Shown: piece by piece, positions 1-5,632 of the stretch | How the letters are laid out: each line of letters starts with the position of its first letter | How positions within the stretch are numbered: the stretch's first letter is position 1 | NCBI GenBank assembly: GCA_945931735.1 | Contig: CAMEPN010000125.1 | Coordinates: 1 to 6,120, forward strand | From: an uncultured Clostridia bacterium | GTDB taxonomy: Bacteria > Bacillota > Clostridia > Oscillospirales > Ruminococcaceae | Length of the DNA: 6,120 nucleotides | Direction of reading: 5' to 3' | Notes under the pieces: generated by a model | Told to the model about the DNA's origin: nothing | The model's input: only the letters and a program-made list of their open reading frames with translations | The model's database searches: none | Program-made: the position numbers and the translations under genes

Positions 1-1
1 C

Positions 2-1096
2 GCTATACCGGCGCAGCTTATCGAAACCATGCTGCTCCTGCTTACGAACCACCAGTCGCTCATCGCGACAAAGGCGAGCAGGATAGTCCGCGCGGCGCAG
101 GGGCGCGGCGTTTCGGAGTTCGGATCGCGGCGCGCGCAGGGAGCAAGCGGAGCTGTGCTTGGCGCAAGGGCTGCGTATATCGGCGGCTGCACAGGTACGG
201 CGTGCGTTATCGCGGACGAGCTGTACAATGTCCCCGCGACGGGGACTATGGCGCACAGCTGGGTGCAGATGTTCGACACGGAGCTTGAGGCTTTCGAGGA
301 ATACTGCCGTATCTACCCACACAGCGCCACGCTGCTTGTCGACACCTACAATGTCCTTAAATCGGGAGTACCGAACGCGATAAAGGCATTTGACAACGTA
401 TTAAAGCCGATGGGCGCGCGGCCTGTGGGCATTCGCCTTGATTCGGGGGACATTGCCTATCTTTCCTCGGAGGCAAGGAAAATGCTTGACGAGGCGGGCT
501 ATCCCGACTGCAAGATAGTCGCGTCCAACAGCCTTGACGAGCACATCATAACCGACCTGCTTAATCAGGGCGCGAAGATCGACCTGTTCGGGGTTGGCGA
601 GCGGCTTATCACCGCGTCGAGCGAGCCGGTGTTCGGCGGGGTATATAAGCTCGCCGCGACGGAGGAAAACGGCGTGATAACCCCGAAAATAAAGATAAGC
701 GAAAATGTCGCAAAGATAACCAATCCGCATTATAAAAAGCTTTACCGCCTGTATGACAAGCGGACGGGAAAGGCGGAGGCAGACCTGCTGTGCGTTCACG
801 ACGAGGTCATCGACGACACAAAGCCGCTCGAGATATTTGACCCCGATTTCACATGGAAGCGCAAAACGCTGACCGATTTCACGGCGAGGGAGCTTCAGGT
901 CCCCGTGTTTGTCGGCGGAAAATGCGTTTACAGATCGCCCGATATAAAGGATATCCGCAGCTACTGCGCGCAGCAGCTCGGAACGCTGTGGGAGTCTGTC
1001 CTGCGGTTTGAGAACCCGCATAAATATTACGTCGACCTGTCGCAGAAGCTTTGGGATATAAAGCACGAACTTCTTTCAAACGGGGGTAAGGTCTGA
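2..1096 (+). CDS. pncB: Nicotinate phosphoribosyltransferase, 3' part (start lies upstream of the window)
   Basis: Joins nicotinate to PRPP with ATP to give nicotinate mononucleotide, the entry step of the Preiss-Handler NAD salvage route (EC 6.3.4.21), in the cytosol. The frame is open from base 2 and reads AIPAQLIET before the first ATG at 29, so that ATG is internal and the gene is truncated by the window edge. About 364 residues are visible. Full-length clostridial enzymes are near 480, so roughly 110-120 N-terminal residues are missing. Family motifs seen in order: EFGSRRAQG (116-142), the AAYIGGC segment, TMAHSW with the histidine that is phosphorylated in studied homologues (codon 254-256), RLDSGD (434-451), IVASNSLDE, and FGVGERLITA. 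The stop overlaps the ATG of the next gene by one base (TGATG), which suggests translational coupling. The motifs make the identification secure. The promoter is not in view. Confidence 0.95.
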   Translation, partial: AIPAQLIETMLLLLTNHQSLIATKASRIVRAAQGRGVSEFGSRRAQGASGAVLGARAAYIGGCTGTACVIADELYNVPATGTMAHSWVQMFDTELEAFEEYCRIYPHSATLLVDTYNVLKSGVPNAIKAFDNVLKPMGARPVGIRLDSGDIAYLSSEARKMLDEAGYPDCKIVASNSLDEHIITDLLNQGAKIDLFGVGERLITASSEPVFGGVYKLAATEENGVITPKIKISENVAKITNPHYKKLYRLYDKRTGKAEADLLCVHDEVIDDTKPLEIFDPDFTWKRKTLTDFTARELQVPVFVGGKCVYRSPDIKDIRSYCAQQLGTLWESVLRFENPHKYYVDLSQKLWDIKHELLSNGGKV

Positions 1097-2406
1097 TGCT
1101 GCGTGAAACGGTGGATTATTTCGGGCGTAACGTCAGCGCGAGATATTCGGCGGACGCATTCTGCGCGTTTGCTCCTGCGGAAACGACGGTCGGATTTATC
1201 GACACATCGCCCATGCTGGACGGCAGCAGGGGCATTGCGTTCCTGTGCGATATGCTGCTTGTAAATTTCGACGGCAGCGTGCGGCGGGCTTTTTATTCGG
1301 ACATCACCGAGGTTTCGCTCGTTCACAGCGACGAGAGCGCGTTTGAGGACGAGCTTTCCGTCCGCTGCGGCGGGGAGATACGCATAAGCGATATCTCGCT
1401 CAACAAGCCGTTTCTGAAGCAGCTTATTGACACACTCCTGCGGCAGTATTCCGCAATGTCCGAGGAGGAGCGCGAGCGCGAGCGTGCGGAGTGCACCGAA
1501 TACGCGCTGCGGTATTTTTCGGAAGAGCCGCCCGTTCAGCCCGAGAAATCGGCGGAGCCTTGCTTTGCGGGAGCAAATGCACAGGAAGCGGCGCGGGATA
1601 TTCCCGAGAAAATCGAGCCTGCTCCCGAGGAAAACACAGCTTTTTCGGCAGATACCGTTACGCCTGTTCCCGAAAAAGGCGGGGAAAATTCCTCTGATGA
1701 GGCGGACGATAAAACGGAGCAGTGTCACGAACCTGCTCCCGAGGGAAACATCTTTTGTGCGGCAGACGATGTTCAGCCTGCCCCCGATTTACCCCAAAAG
1801 TGCGGCGGGCAGGAAACGGGAGATGTGTTCGACGAGCTTGACGACCTAATTGACGAGGAGCTGAGCGGGCTTTCCCCCGAGGAAGCTCTGTCGCTCGTGC
1901 GTTCTTCTATTGACGAAATAAACGCAGAGCCTGCCGAAATGGATACCGCACAGGAGGACGCTTTGCCGAACGAGGACGCGCCGCCTGCCGCTTCGGGGCT
2001 TACGCGTGAGCCTGACTCGGACGACATCTATATCGAGGCAAGCGCAAAGCTGCGCGAGTTCTGCGAAATGGGCAGGCTCACTATGGAGGAAATGCAGGGC
2101 GCGCTGAAAGACAGCCTGCTGCCCGCCGCGGACGCATTTACGCAGATAACCTCGCAATGCGAGATACCCCCGCAGCTATCGGAGAAGATAGCAAGGCTGA
2201 AAGAAGCGTCGGGCGGATTGGAAAAATACTTCGCGCTGGGCGAGGATATAGCCGTGAGGGCGATGTTCTTCATGCTTTATCAGATGCTGTCCTACTCGGA
2301 CAGGCTGGCTGAAACGGAGGAAACAAAGGAGCGGCTGAACGATTTCTTCAGAAGATGGGGCCCGTCGGGGATCACTCTCTCCATGCTGGACAGGGGGATA
2401 CGGTAA
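1096..2406 (+). CDS. Hypothetical acidic protein: folded ends joined by a long disordered Pro/Glu-rich linker
   Basis: I do not recognise this 436-residue protein and assign no function. Three regions can be seen. Residues about 28-118 alternate hydrophobic strands and turns and end in a helix (KPFLKQLIDTLLRQY); the pattern resembles small bacterial PH-like domains, but that is inference. Residues about 122-310 are rich in Glu, Asp, Pro, Ala and Ser, look disordered, and contain an imperfect 38-residue tandem duplication. Residues about 310-436 are predicted to be helical, with an amphipathic stretch (LREFCEMGRLTMEEMQ) and a hydrophobic patch (VRAMFFMLYQML). No signal peptide or clear membrane span is visible, so it is probably cytosolic, possibly a scaffold or adaptor. 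The ATG overlaps the pncB stop by one base, and GGGGG/AAGG at 1082-1091 can serve as ribosome binding site. It ends two bases before the TtcA-like gene. Length, placement and coding character make it a real gene. Confidence 0.85.
   Translation: MLRETVDYFGRNVSARYSADAFCAFAPAETTVGFIDTSPMLDGSRGIAFLCDMLLVNFDGSVRRAFYSDITEVSLVHSDESAFEDELSVRCGGEIRISDISLNKPFLKQLIDTLLRQYSAMSEEERERERAECTEYALRYFSEEPPVQPEKSAEPCFAGANAQEAARDIPEKIEPAPEENTAFSADTVTPVPEKGGENSSDEADDKTEQCHEPAPEGNIFCAADDVQPAPDLPQKCGGQETGDVFDELDDLIDEELSGLSPEEALSLVRSSIDEINAEPAEMDTAQEDALPNEDAPPAASGLTREPDSDDIYIEASAKLREFCEMGRLTMEEMQGALKDSLLPAADAFTQITSQCEIPPQLSEKIARLKEASGGLEKYFALGEDIAVRAMFFMLYQMLSYSDRLAETEETKERLNDFFRRWGPSGITLSMLDRGIR
1615..1788 (+). repeat. 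Imperfect tandem duplication within the acidic linker
   Basis: Two 20-codon units, at 1615-1674 and 1729-1788, start 114 bases (38 codons) apart. They encode EPAPEENTAF... and EPAPEGNIFC..., corresponding to residues 174-193 and 212-231. The first 22 bases of the units match at 20 positions and the similarity then fades, so this looks like an old internal duplication in a low-constraint linker. A third, much weaker EPAE motif follows near 1927. The period is a whole number of codons, so the frame is kept. Confidence 0.65.
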
Positions 2407-2408
2407 AT

Positions 2409-3134
2409 ATGCAGAAAATACTCGGATACATAAGGCGCGCCTGTCAGGAATTTGACCTTATCGAGGACGGCGACAGGATCGCTGTCGGGGTTTCTGGCGG
2501 AAAGGACAGCATGGTGCTGCTCGCGGGACTGGCGCTCATGCGGCGGTTTTATGAAAAGAAATACGACGTCGTTGCGATAACGCTTGACCCACGCTTCGGA
2601 GGAAAGGAAACGGACTATACGCCCGTTGCGGAGCTTTGTGAAAAGCTTGGGGTGGAATATCGGTTGATACGCACGGACATCGGCGAGATAGTTTTTGACA
2701 TCAGGAAAGAGCCGAACCCCTGCTCGCTCTGCGCGAAAATGCGGCGCGGCGCGCTCCACGACGCGGCAAAGGCGGCGGGCTGCAACAAGTTGGCGCTCGG
2801 TCATAACAACGACGACGCGATAGAAACGTTTATAATGAACCTGTTTCAAGAGGGAAGAATAGGCTGCTTTGCGCCGATAACCTATCTCTCGAGAAAGGAC
2901 ATCACGCTGATTAGGCCGCTGGTGCTGGCGCCAGAGTACGCAGTGATGTCCTGCGCGAAAAGGAACGGCTTCGAGATAGTCAAGTCAAAATGTCCCGCGG
3001 ACAAAAAGACGACGCGGCAGACCACGAAGGAATTTCTTGCCGATCTCGAGCGGAAGAACAAGGGAATAAAGCAGCGCATTTTCGGCGCAATGAGAAAGGC
3101 GGACATTGACCGCTGGGGATATCGGGAGGAATAA
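2409..3134 (+). CDS. ttcA: TtcA-like tRNA 2-thiocytidine synthetase family protein (PP-loop ATPase)
   Basis: A member of the TtcA/TilS PP-loop family. TtcA adenylates C32 of certain tRNAs and replaces the 2-oxygen with sulphur, using a [4Fe-4S] cluster held by three cysteines. In this 241-residue protein the PP-loop SGGKDS is at residues 29-34, the CSLC pair at C105 and C108, the GHNNDD motif at 131-136, and a third cysteine at C195 (KCPADKKTTR). That is the expected three-cysteine set. It is shorter than E. coli TtcA (about 311), lacking terminal extensions. The tRNA target in clostridia cannot be read from sequence, so TtcA-like is the safe name. I chose ATG 2409 because an AGGGGG site (2392-2397) precedes it and the protein then begins like the family (QKILGYIRRACQEF). 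An in-frame ATG at 2355 would add 18 residues that do not resemble the family, has no binding site, and lies inside the previous gene. Twelve bases separate it from the next gene. Confidence 0.87.
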   Translation: MQKILGYIRRACQEFDLIEDGDRIAVGVSGGKDSMVLLAGLALMRRFYEKKYDVVAITLDPRFGGKETDYTPVAELCEKLGVEYRLIRTDIGEIVFDIRKEPNPCSLCAKMRRGALHDAAKAAGCNKLALGHNNDDAIETFIMNLFQEGRIGCFAPITYLSRKDITLIRPLVLAPEYAVMSCAKRNGFEIVKSKCPADKKTTRQTTKEFLADLERKNKGIKQRIFGAMRKADIDRWGYREE

Positions 3135-3146
3135 CAGAGGTAGACC

Positions 3147-3695
3147 ATGAAAAATGTTAAGTTTAACACTAAAATACAGAAAAAAAAGCCCGAAAAGGAG
3201 CCTTTTTACTTCTTTGTAAAAGATCAGGGCGAGGGCGCGGCGCGAGTTATCGTAATAATACTTAAAATACTCGAGCTTGTCATCACGTCGATATTCGCTC
3301 TGTGTCTGGGGATATTCGCGCCGATAACTATTCTTGTCGACCTCGACATAACCGACGCGATAAGTCAGACCGCGGCGTTGATCTGGATGGTATCATCGGT
3401 CATTTATATCATCGGCACGTTTGTGGTAATGCTGGGTCATTCAAAGATCGCGAGCGTGATACATCTACTCGGAGCGGCGGGAACGCTGGTTACTTATTAT
3501 AACTATATGGTCATGTTCGCGGACGTTCCCGACAACAACGGCCCGTCGGTGCTGTATATGCCCTGCCTGTTCCTAACAGTGCTGACGCTGGTGATAATGC
3601 TTCTGATAAATCTGCCGAAATGGCTTGAAAAGCGCGCCGCAAAGGAGCAGGCTGTGGCGCCGTCTATTCTTGCCGACGACGAAAAGGAGGACTGA
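3147..3695 (+). CDS. Hypothetical four-helix integral membrane protein
   Basis: I do not recognise this 182-residue protein. It has a Lys-rich N-terminus (residues 1-18), then four likely membrane spans at about 42-64, 76-96, 101-124 and 136-156, and a charged tail ending DDEKED. By the positive-inside rule the basic N-terminus and the KWLEKRAAKE segment after span four both lie in the cytoplasm, consistent with four spans. The short loop at 125-134 (ADVPDNNGPS) would face outside. No catalytic or transport signature is visible. AGAGG at 3136-3140 lies six bases before the ATG. The gene sits between the TtcA-like gene and udp, and its 3' end contains the strong AAGGAGG of udp, so the two are transcribed together. 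A link with nucleoside uptake is tempting from context, but nothing in the protein supports it. Confidence 0.85.
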   Translation: MKNVKFNTKIQKKKPEKEPFYFFVKDQGEGAARVIVIILKILELVITSIFALCLGIFAPITILVDLDITDAISQTAALIWMVSSVIYIIGTFVVMLGHSKIASVIHLLGAAGTLVTYYNYMVMFADVPDNNGPSVLYMPCLFLTVLTLVIMLLINLPKWLEKRAAKEQAVAPSILADDEKED

Positions 3696-3697
3696 CA

Positions 3698-4486
3698 ATG
3701 GCTTCAATAATCAGCGAGGATCTGCGTTTTCATCTCAAAATAAAAAACGGCGACGTGGGAAGATACGTTATTCTCCCGGGCGACCCGGGCAGAGTTCCGC
3801 TTATCGCGAAATATCTCGACAACGCCGTGCAGATAGCCTCTAACCGCGAATACAACGTATACACGGGCTATCTCGACGGGGTAAAGGTGAGCGTTTGCTC
3901 GACGGGCATAGGCGGACCGTCCGCCGCGATAGCAGTCGAGGAGCTTATAATGAGCGGCGCGGACACGTTTATCCGCGTAGGAACGAGCGGCGGTATCGAC
4001 CTTAAGGTAGTCGGGGGTGATCTTCTCATTGCGAGCGCGGCGGTGCGCAGCGAGGGGACGAGCCACGAATATATCCCCGACGACTATCCCGCAGTGGCGG
4101 ATTTCGACGTAGTAAAGGCGCTCAAGGAGTCGGGCGACGAGCTGTCCACCGACGAGGACGGAAACCGCTGTCACGTCGGAGTTGTACACAGCAAGGACAA
4201 TTTCTACGGGGAGATCGACCCGAACAAGACGGGCGTTGCCGCGAAGCTTAACGCTGCGTGGGAGGGCTACGCGAAGTGCGGCTGCCTTACGAGCGAGATG
4301 GAGGCGGCGGCGATATTCTCGGTCGCTTTGCTCAGGAGAGCGCGTGCGGGCGCGGTGCTGACGGCGCTTTGGAACGTCGAGCGGACAAACGCGGGGCTTC
4401 CCGACAAAAACTGCGAGAGCAGCGAGCGCGCGATAAAATGCGCGATAGGCGCGGTGAGAAAGCTTATCAGAACAGACGGTAACTGA
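3698..4486 (+). CDS. udp: Uridine phosphorylase-type nucleoside phosphorylase
   Basis: A cytosolic NP-I family enzyme that splits a nucleoside with phosphate to base and ribose 1-phosphate; the best match is uridine phosphorylase (EC 2.4.2.3), in pyrimidine salvage. The 262 residues fit the family length (about 253 in E. coli). Visible motifs: PGDPGRV (27-33) and R50 in the NREY segment for phosphate, CSTGIGGPSAAIAVEEL (67-83), IRVGTSGG (92-99) with R93 and T96 at the phosphate site, and SEMEAAA (199-205) with E200/M201/E202 at the ribose site. PAVADF (131-136) also matches E. coli Udp. The base-specificity loop is odd: E. coli has GQER (Q166, R168) where this protein reads FYGEIDP (169-175), so both uracil-contacting residues are changed. 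The preferred base could therefore differ; see findings. Start: AGGAGG at 3685-3690, seven bases before the ATG. The stop is one base from the next ATG. Confidence 0.88.
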   Translation: MASIISEDLRFHLKIKNGDVGRYVILPGDPGRVPLIAKYLDNAVQIASNREYNVYTGYLDGVKVSVCSTGIGGPSAAIAVEELIMSGADTFIRVGTSGGIDLKVVGGDLLIASAAVRSEGTSHEYIPDDYPAVADFDVVKALKESGDELSTDEDGNRCHVGVVHSKDNFYGEIDPNKTGVAAKLNAAWEGYAKCGCLTSEMEAAAIFSVALLRRARAGAVLTALWNVERTNAGLPDKNCESSERAIKCAIGAVRKLIRTDGN

Positions 4487-4487
4487 T

Positions 4488-4790
4488 ATGAAAATTATGT
4501 TTATAATATTAGGCATATTTTTAATAGTGCTTGGGGTAAGTAACTGCATGGGCAATATTAATACGGTTCACAGGTACCACAGAAACAGGGTGTCGGAGGA
4601 GGACAGACCGAAATACGGAAAAGTCATCGGAACCGGAAATATTATCATCGGAGCGTCAATTATCGTTACCGAAACGCTTAGAATGTTCGTGGACTCGACC
4701 GCGCTTTACTGGATAACCGGCGTCGGTATGACGGCAGGGATCGGATTTATGCTTTTTGGGCAGATAAAATACAACAAAGGAATTTTTTAA
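4488..4790 (+). CDS. Small three-span membrane protein, DUF3784-like
   Basis: A 100-residue protein with hydrophobic spans at about 3-20, 46-63 and 73-92. The loop between spans one and two holds a conserved-looking basic segment (NTVHRYHRNRVSEEDRPKYGK, residues 25-45). The pattern of N-terminal span, R/K/E loop ending in a Tyr-Gly or Tyr-Lys motif, and two closely packed spans recalls small clostridial proteins of the DUF3784 type. I am only moderately confident in that family and know of no function for it. The ATG lies one base after the udp stop (TGATATG) with no good ribosome binding site, so translation probably depends on coupling to udp. Its codons are visibly more AT-rich than those of udp just upstream, which may reflect hydrophobic codons or a later addition to the operon. 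A strong terminator begins six bases after the stop, making it the last gene of the operon. Confidence 0.8.
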   Translation: MKIMFIILGIFLIVLGVSNCMGNINTVHRYHRNRVSEEDRPKYGKVIGTGNIIIGASIIVTETLRMFVDSTALYWITGVGMTAGIGFMLFGQIKYNKGIF

Positions 4791-4795
4791 TGCAT

Positions 4796-4821
4796 AACCC
4801 CTGCCGTTGGCGGGGGTTTTT
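4796..4821 (+). terminator. Intrinsic terminator of the pncB-udp operon
   Basis: The arm ACCCCTGCC (4797-4805) pairs with GGCGGGGGT (4809-4817) across a three-base GTT loop. The stem is nine pairs with one G-U, and an outer A-U can be added. A run of five T follows directly (4817-4821). It begins six bases after the last stop codon of the operon. Confidence 0.92.
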
Positions 4822-4830
4822 ACATAACAA

Positions 4831-4856
4831 AAGTCCCCGTCGCGAAACGGGGACTT
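4831..4856 (-). terminator. Intrinsic terminator, probably for the minus-strand unit (may act both ways)
   Basis: A perfect 10-bp stem: AAGTCCCCGT (4831-4840) with ACGGGGACTT (4847-4856), loop CGCGAA. Read on the minus strand it is followed by TTTTGTTAT, a better U-tract than the TAATTTAATTA found on the plus strand. It lies 26 bases beyond the minus-strand stop codon (4885-4883), just where a terminator for that unit is expected. A backup role for the plus-strand operon is also possible. Confidence 0.82.
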
Positions 4857-4882
4857 AATTTAATTATTCAATTGTATACAAT

Positions 4883-5227
4883 TCAGTACATTGGTTTATA
4901 CCGCCTTAATAGAGTTTGTGATACAAAATCTATTCGGACATCGGACTCAATCCTTTCGCAAATTAGTTCCGTTCCTGCTGACTGCTGCGTACATCTGAAC
5001 CACCTGATTTCAAAATTCGGGACGATATATGTAAACGCATAAGCGGTAAGAAATTCATCTGCGGCTTGCCTACGTCCGTGATAACGGGTCAAACGCCCTG
5101 TTTCAGCGGATTTTGCATTTTCGGGGTAAGACAGGAACCCATGCAAATCATCGTCGGTAATTTTTTACGGACGGTCGGCGGAATGCGACTCCGCAGATGA
5201 GTAAGACTGTTCTTCAATATTTTCCAT
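4883..5227 (-). pseudogene. Interrupted small gene of unknown family (in-frame TAA at codon 21)
   Basis: Reading from ATG at 5227-5225, the frame gives 20 codons (MENIEEQSYS...), then TAA (5167-5165), and continues in the same frame, starting KITDDDLHGF, for 93 more codons to TGA (4885-4883). Repairing the TAA gives a 114-residue protein. The distal part has a balanced, protein-like composition with aromatic and charged blocks (RYHGRRQAADEFL, PNFEIRWFRC) and no membrane span. I do not recognise it. The case for a gene is its surroundings: a promoter, a purine-rich binding site before the ATG, and a hairpin terminator after the stop, all on this strand. An initiation codon after the TAA is possible only as TTG (5146-5144), with no binding site before it. 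Third-position GC of the distal part is about 40% by my count, lower than in the operon genes, which suggests transfer or relaxed selection. Alternatives are a functional 20-residue peptide or a noncoding RNA that happens to be open. Confidence 0.45.
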
Positions 5228-5235
5228 TGGACTCG

Positions 5236-5243
5236 CTTCCTTT
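5236..5243 (-). promoter_or_regulatory. Ribosome binding site deciding the minus-strand ATG at 5227
   Basis: The minus strand reads AAAGGAAG here, with the AAGGA core ten bases before ATG 5227-5225. It is the only good binding site in this unit. It therefore points to the upstream ATG, in front of the in-frame TAA, as the intended start. It begins two bases after the 3' strand of the leader's closing stem, so folding could affect its access. Confidence 0.6.
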
Positions 5244-5403
5244 CTGCATAAAGCTTATCTTTTGATCTTGGTCATCGGACAGACACGCCCGTGACAGGTA
5301 CTTAATGACCCATCGGAACTGACCCCTTTCGTAAGACCGGTCGGAGAAACCCGAGGTGACAACTGCTTATGCGGTTATCGGCTATATCTGTTTCTCTTTC
5401 CTT
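5244..5403 (-). promoter_or_regulatory. Candidate structured 5' leader (possible cis-regulatory RNA)
   Basis: From the predicted start near 5403 to the ATG at 5227 the transcript has an untranslated leader of about 175 bases. A long-range stem can form between GCATAAGC (5372-5365) and GCTTTATGC (5254-5246): eight pairs with one bulged U, enclosing about 110 bases and ending two bases before the ribosome binding site. Inside it, GGTCAT (5310-5305) pairs with ATGACC (5275-5270), and TCGG (5354-5351) can pair with CCGA (5344-5341) around GTTTCT. A closing stem with internal hairpins next to a ribosome binding site is the layout of many riboswitches and protein-binding leaders. I could not match it to a class I know, and I folded it by eye. 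It may also be the 5' part of a larger noncoding RNA. Confidence 0.4.
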
Positions 5404-5409
5404 GTATAT

Positions 5410-5438
5410 ATATTACCACAAATTTTCGTCAAAGTCAA
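5410..5438 (-). promoter_or_regulatory. Sigma-A-type promoter for the minus-strand unit
   Basis: On the minus strand, -35 TTGACT (5438-5433) and -10 TAATAT (5415-5410) are separated by exactly 17 bases. The TGG just before the -10 gives an extended -10 motif. Predicted start of transcription is about 5403. Five of six -35 bases and five of six -10 bases match consensus. Confidence 0.75.
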
Positions 5439-5555
5439 TAGTTTTTTGTTAAAAAGCGGCTGTCAGTTTGTATAATTTTATTCAGCTCCGTTTGGTAAAA
5501 CTAATGATAATTGCTTAAAAATGCGGTCTGACACCGAATTTTCATAAAATTCCTC
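5439..5555. other. Divergent intergenic spacer
   Basis: This stretch lies between the minus-strand promoter and the DUF1292 promoter and holds no supportable gene. It is AT-rich, with a T-run then A-run at 5442-5455 and a TATAAT (5471-5476) that lacks a good -35 at proper spacing. The only structured element is the inverted repeat at 5536-5552, listed separately. Confidence 0.6.
5536..5552. repeat. Perfect short inverted repeat just upstream of the DUF1292 promoter
   Basis: GAATTTT (5536-5542) and AAAATTC (5546-5552) are perfect inverse complements around CAT. The repeat ends three bases before the -35 box. It could be an operator or an AT-rich upstream element that helps RNA polymerase. There is no T-tract, so it is not a terminator on the plus strand. 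Confidence 0.45.
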
Positions 5556-5584
5556 TTGACATAGTCACAGTCATGGTGTAAAAT
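5556..5584 (+). promoter_or_regulatory. Sigma-A-type promoter of the DUF1292 gene
   Basis: TTGACA (5556-5561, full consensus) and TAAAAT (5579-5584, five of six) with a 17-base spacer. Transcription should start near 5591, leaving a leader of about 42 bases before the ATG at 5633. Confidence 0.85.
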
Positions 5585-5632
5585 AGAGATACAAACGCGG
5601 CTGTTATCTGCGCGGCGAAAGGATATACGAAA

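Noticed and set aside
401..1066. Minus-strand frame opposite pncB; similar ones lie at 1027-1728 and 2292-2849
   Set aside because: Antisense shadows of genes identified by family motifs or operon context; GC-rich coding DNA often leaves these frames open.
2355..2408. Upstream ATG for the TtcA-like gene
   Set aside because: No ribosome binding site, lies within the preceding gene, and the added 18 residues (MGPVGDHSLH...) do not look like the family N-terminus.
3704..4555. Long minus-strand frame of 283 codons opposite udp
   Set aside because: It mirrors the well-supported udp gene, is rich in Arg and Ala as antisense GC-rich frames are, and has no promoter or binding site that I can see.
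5144..5146. TTG as the start of an intact 87-residue minus-strand protein
   Set aside because: No ribosome binding site precedes it. The good site and ATG lie at 5243-5225 in the same frame, so I treated the region as one interrupted frame.
5446..5476. Plus-strand promoter TTGTTA / TATAAT
   Set aside because: The spacer is 19 bases and the -35 matches at only four positions, while a much better promoter lies at 5556-5584.
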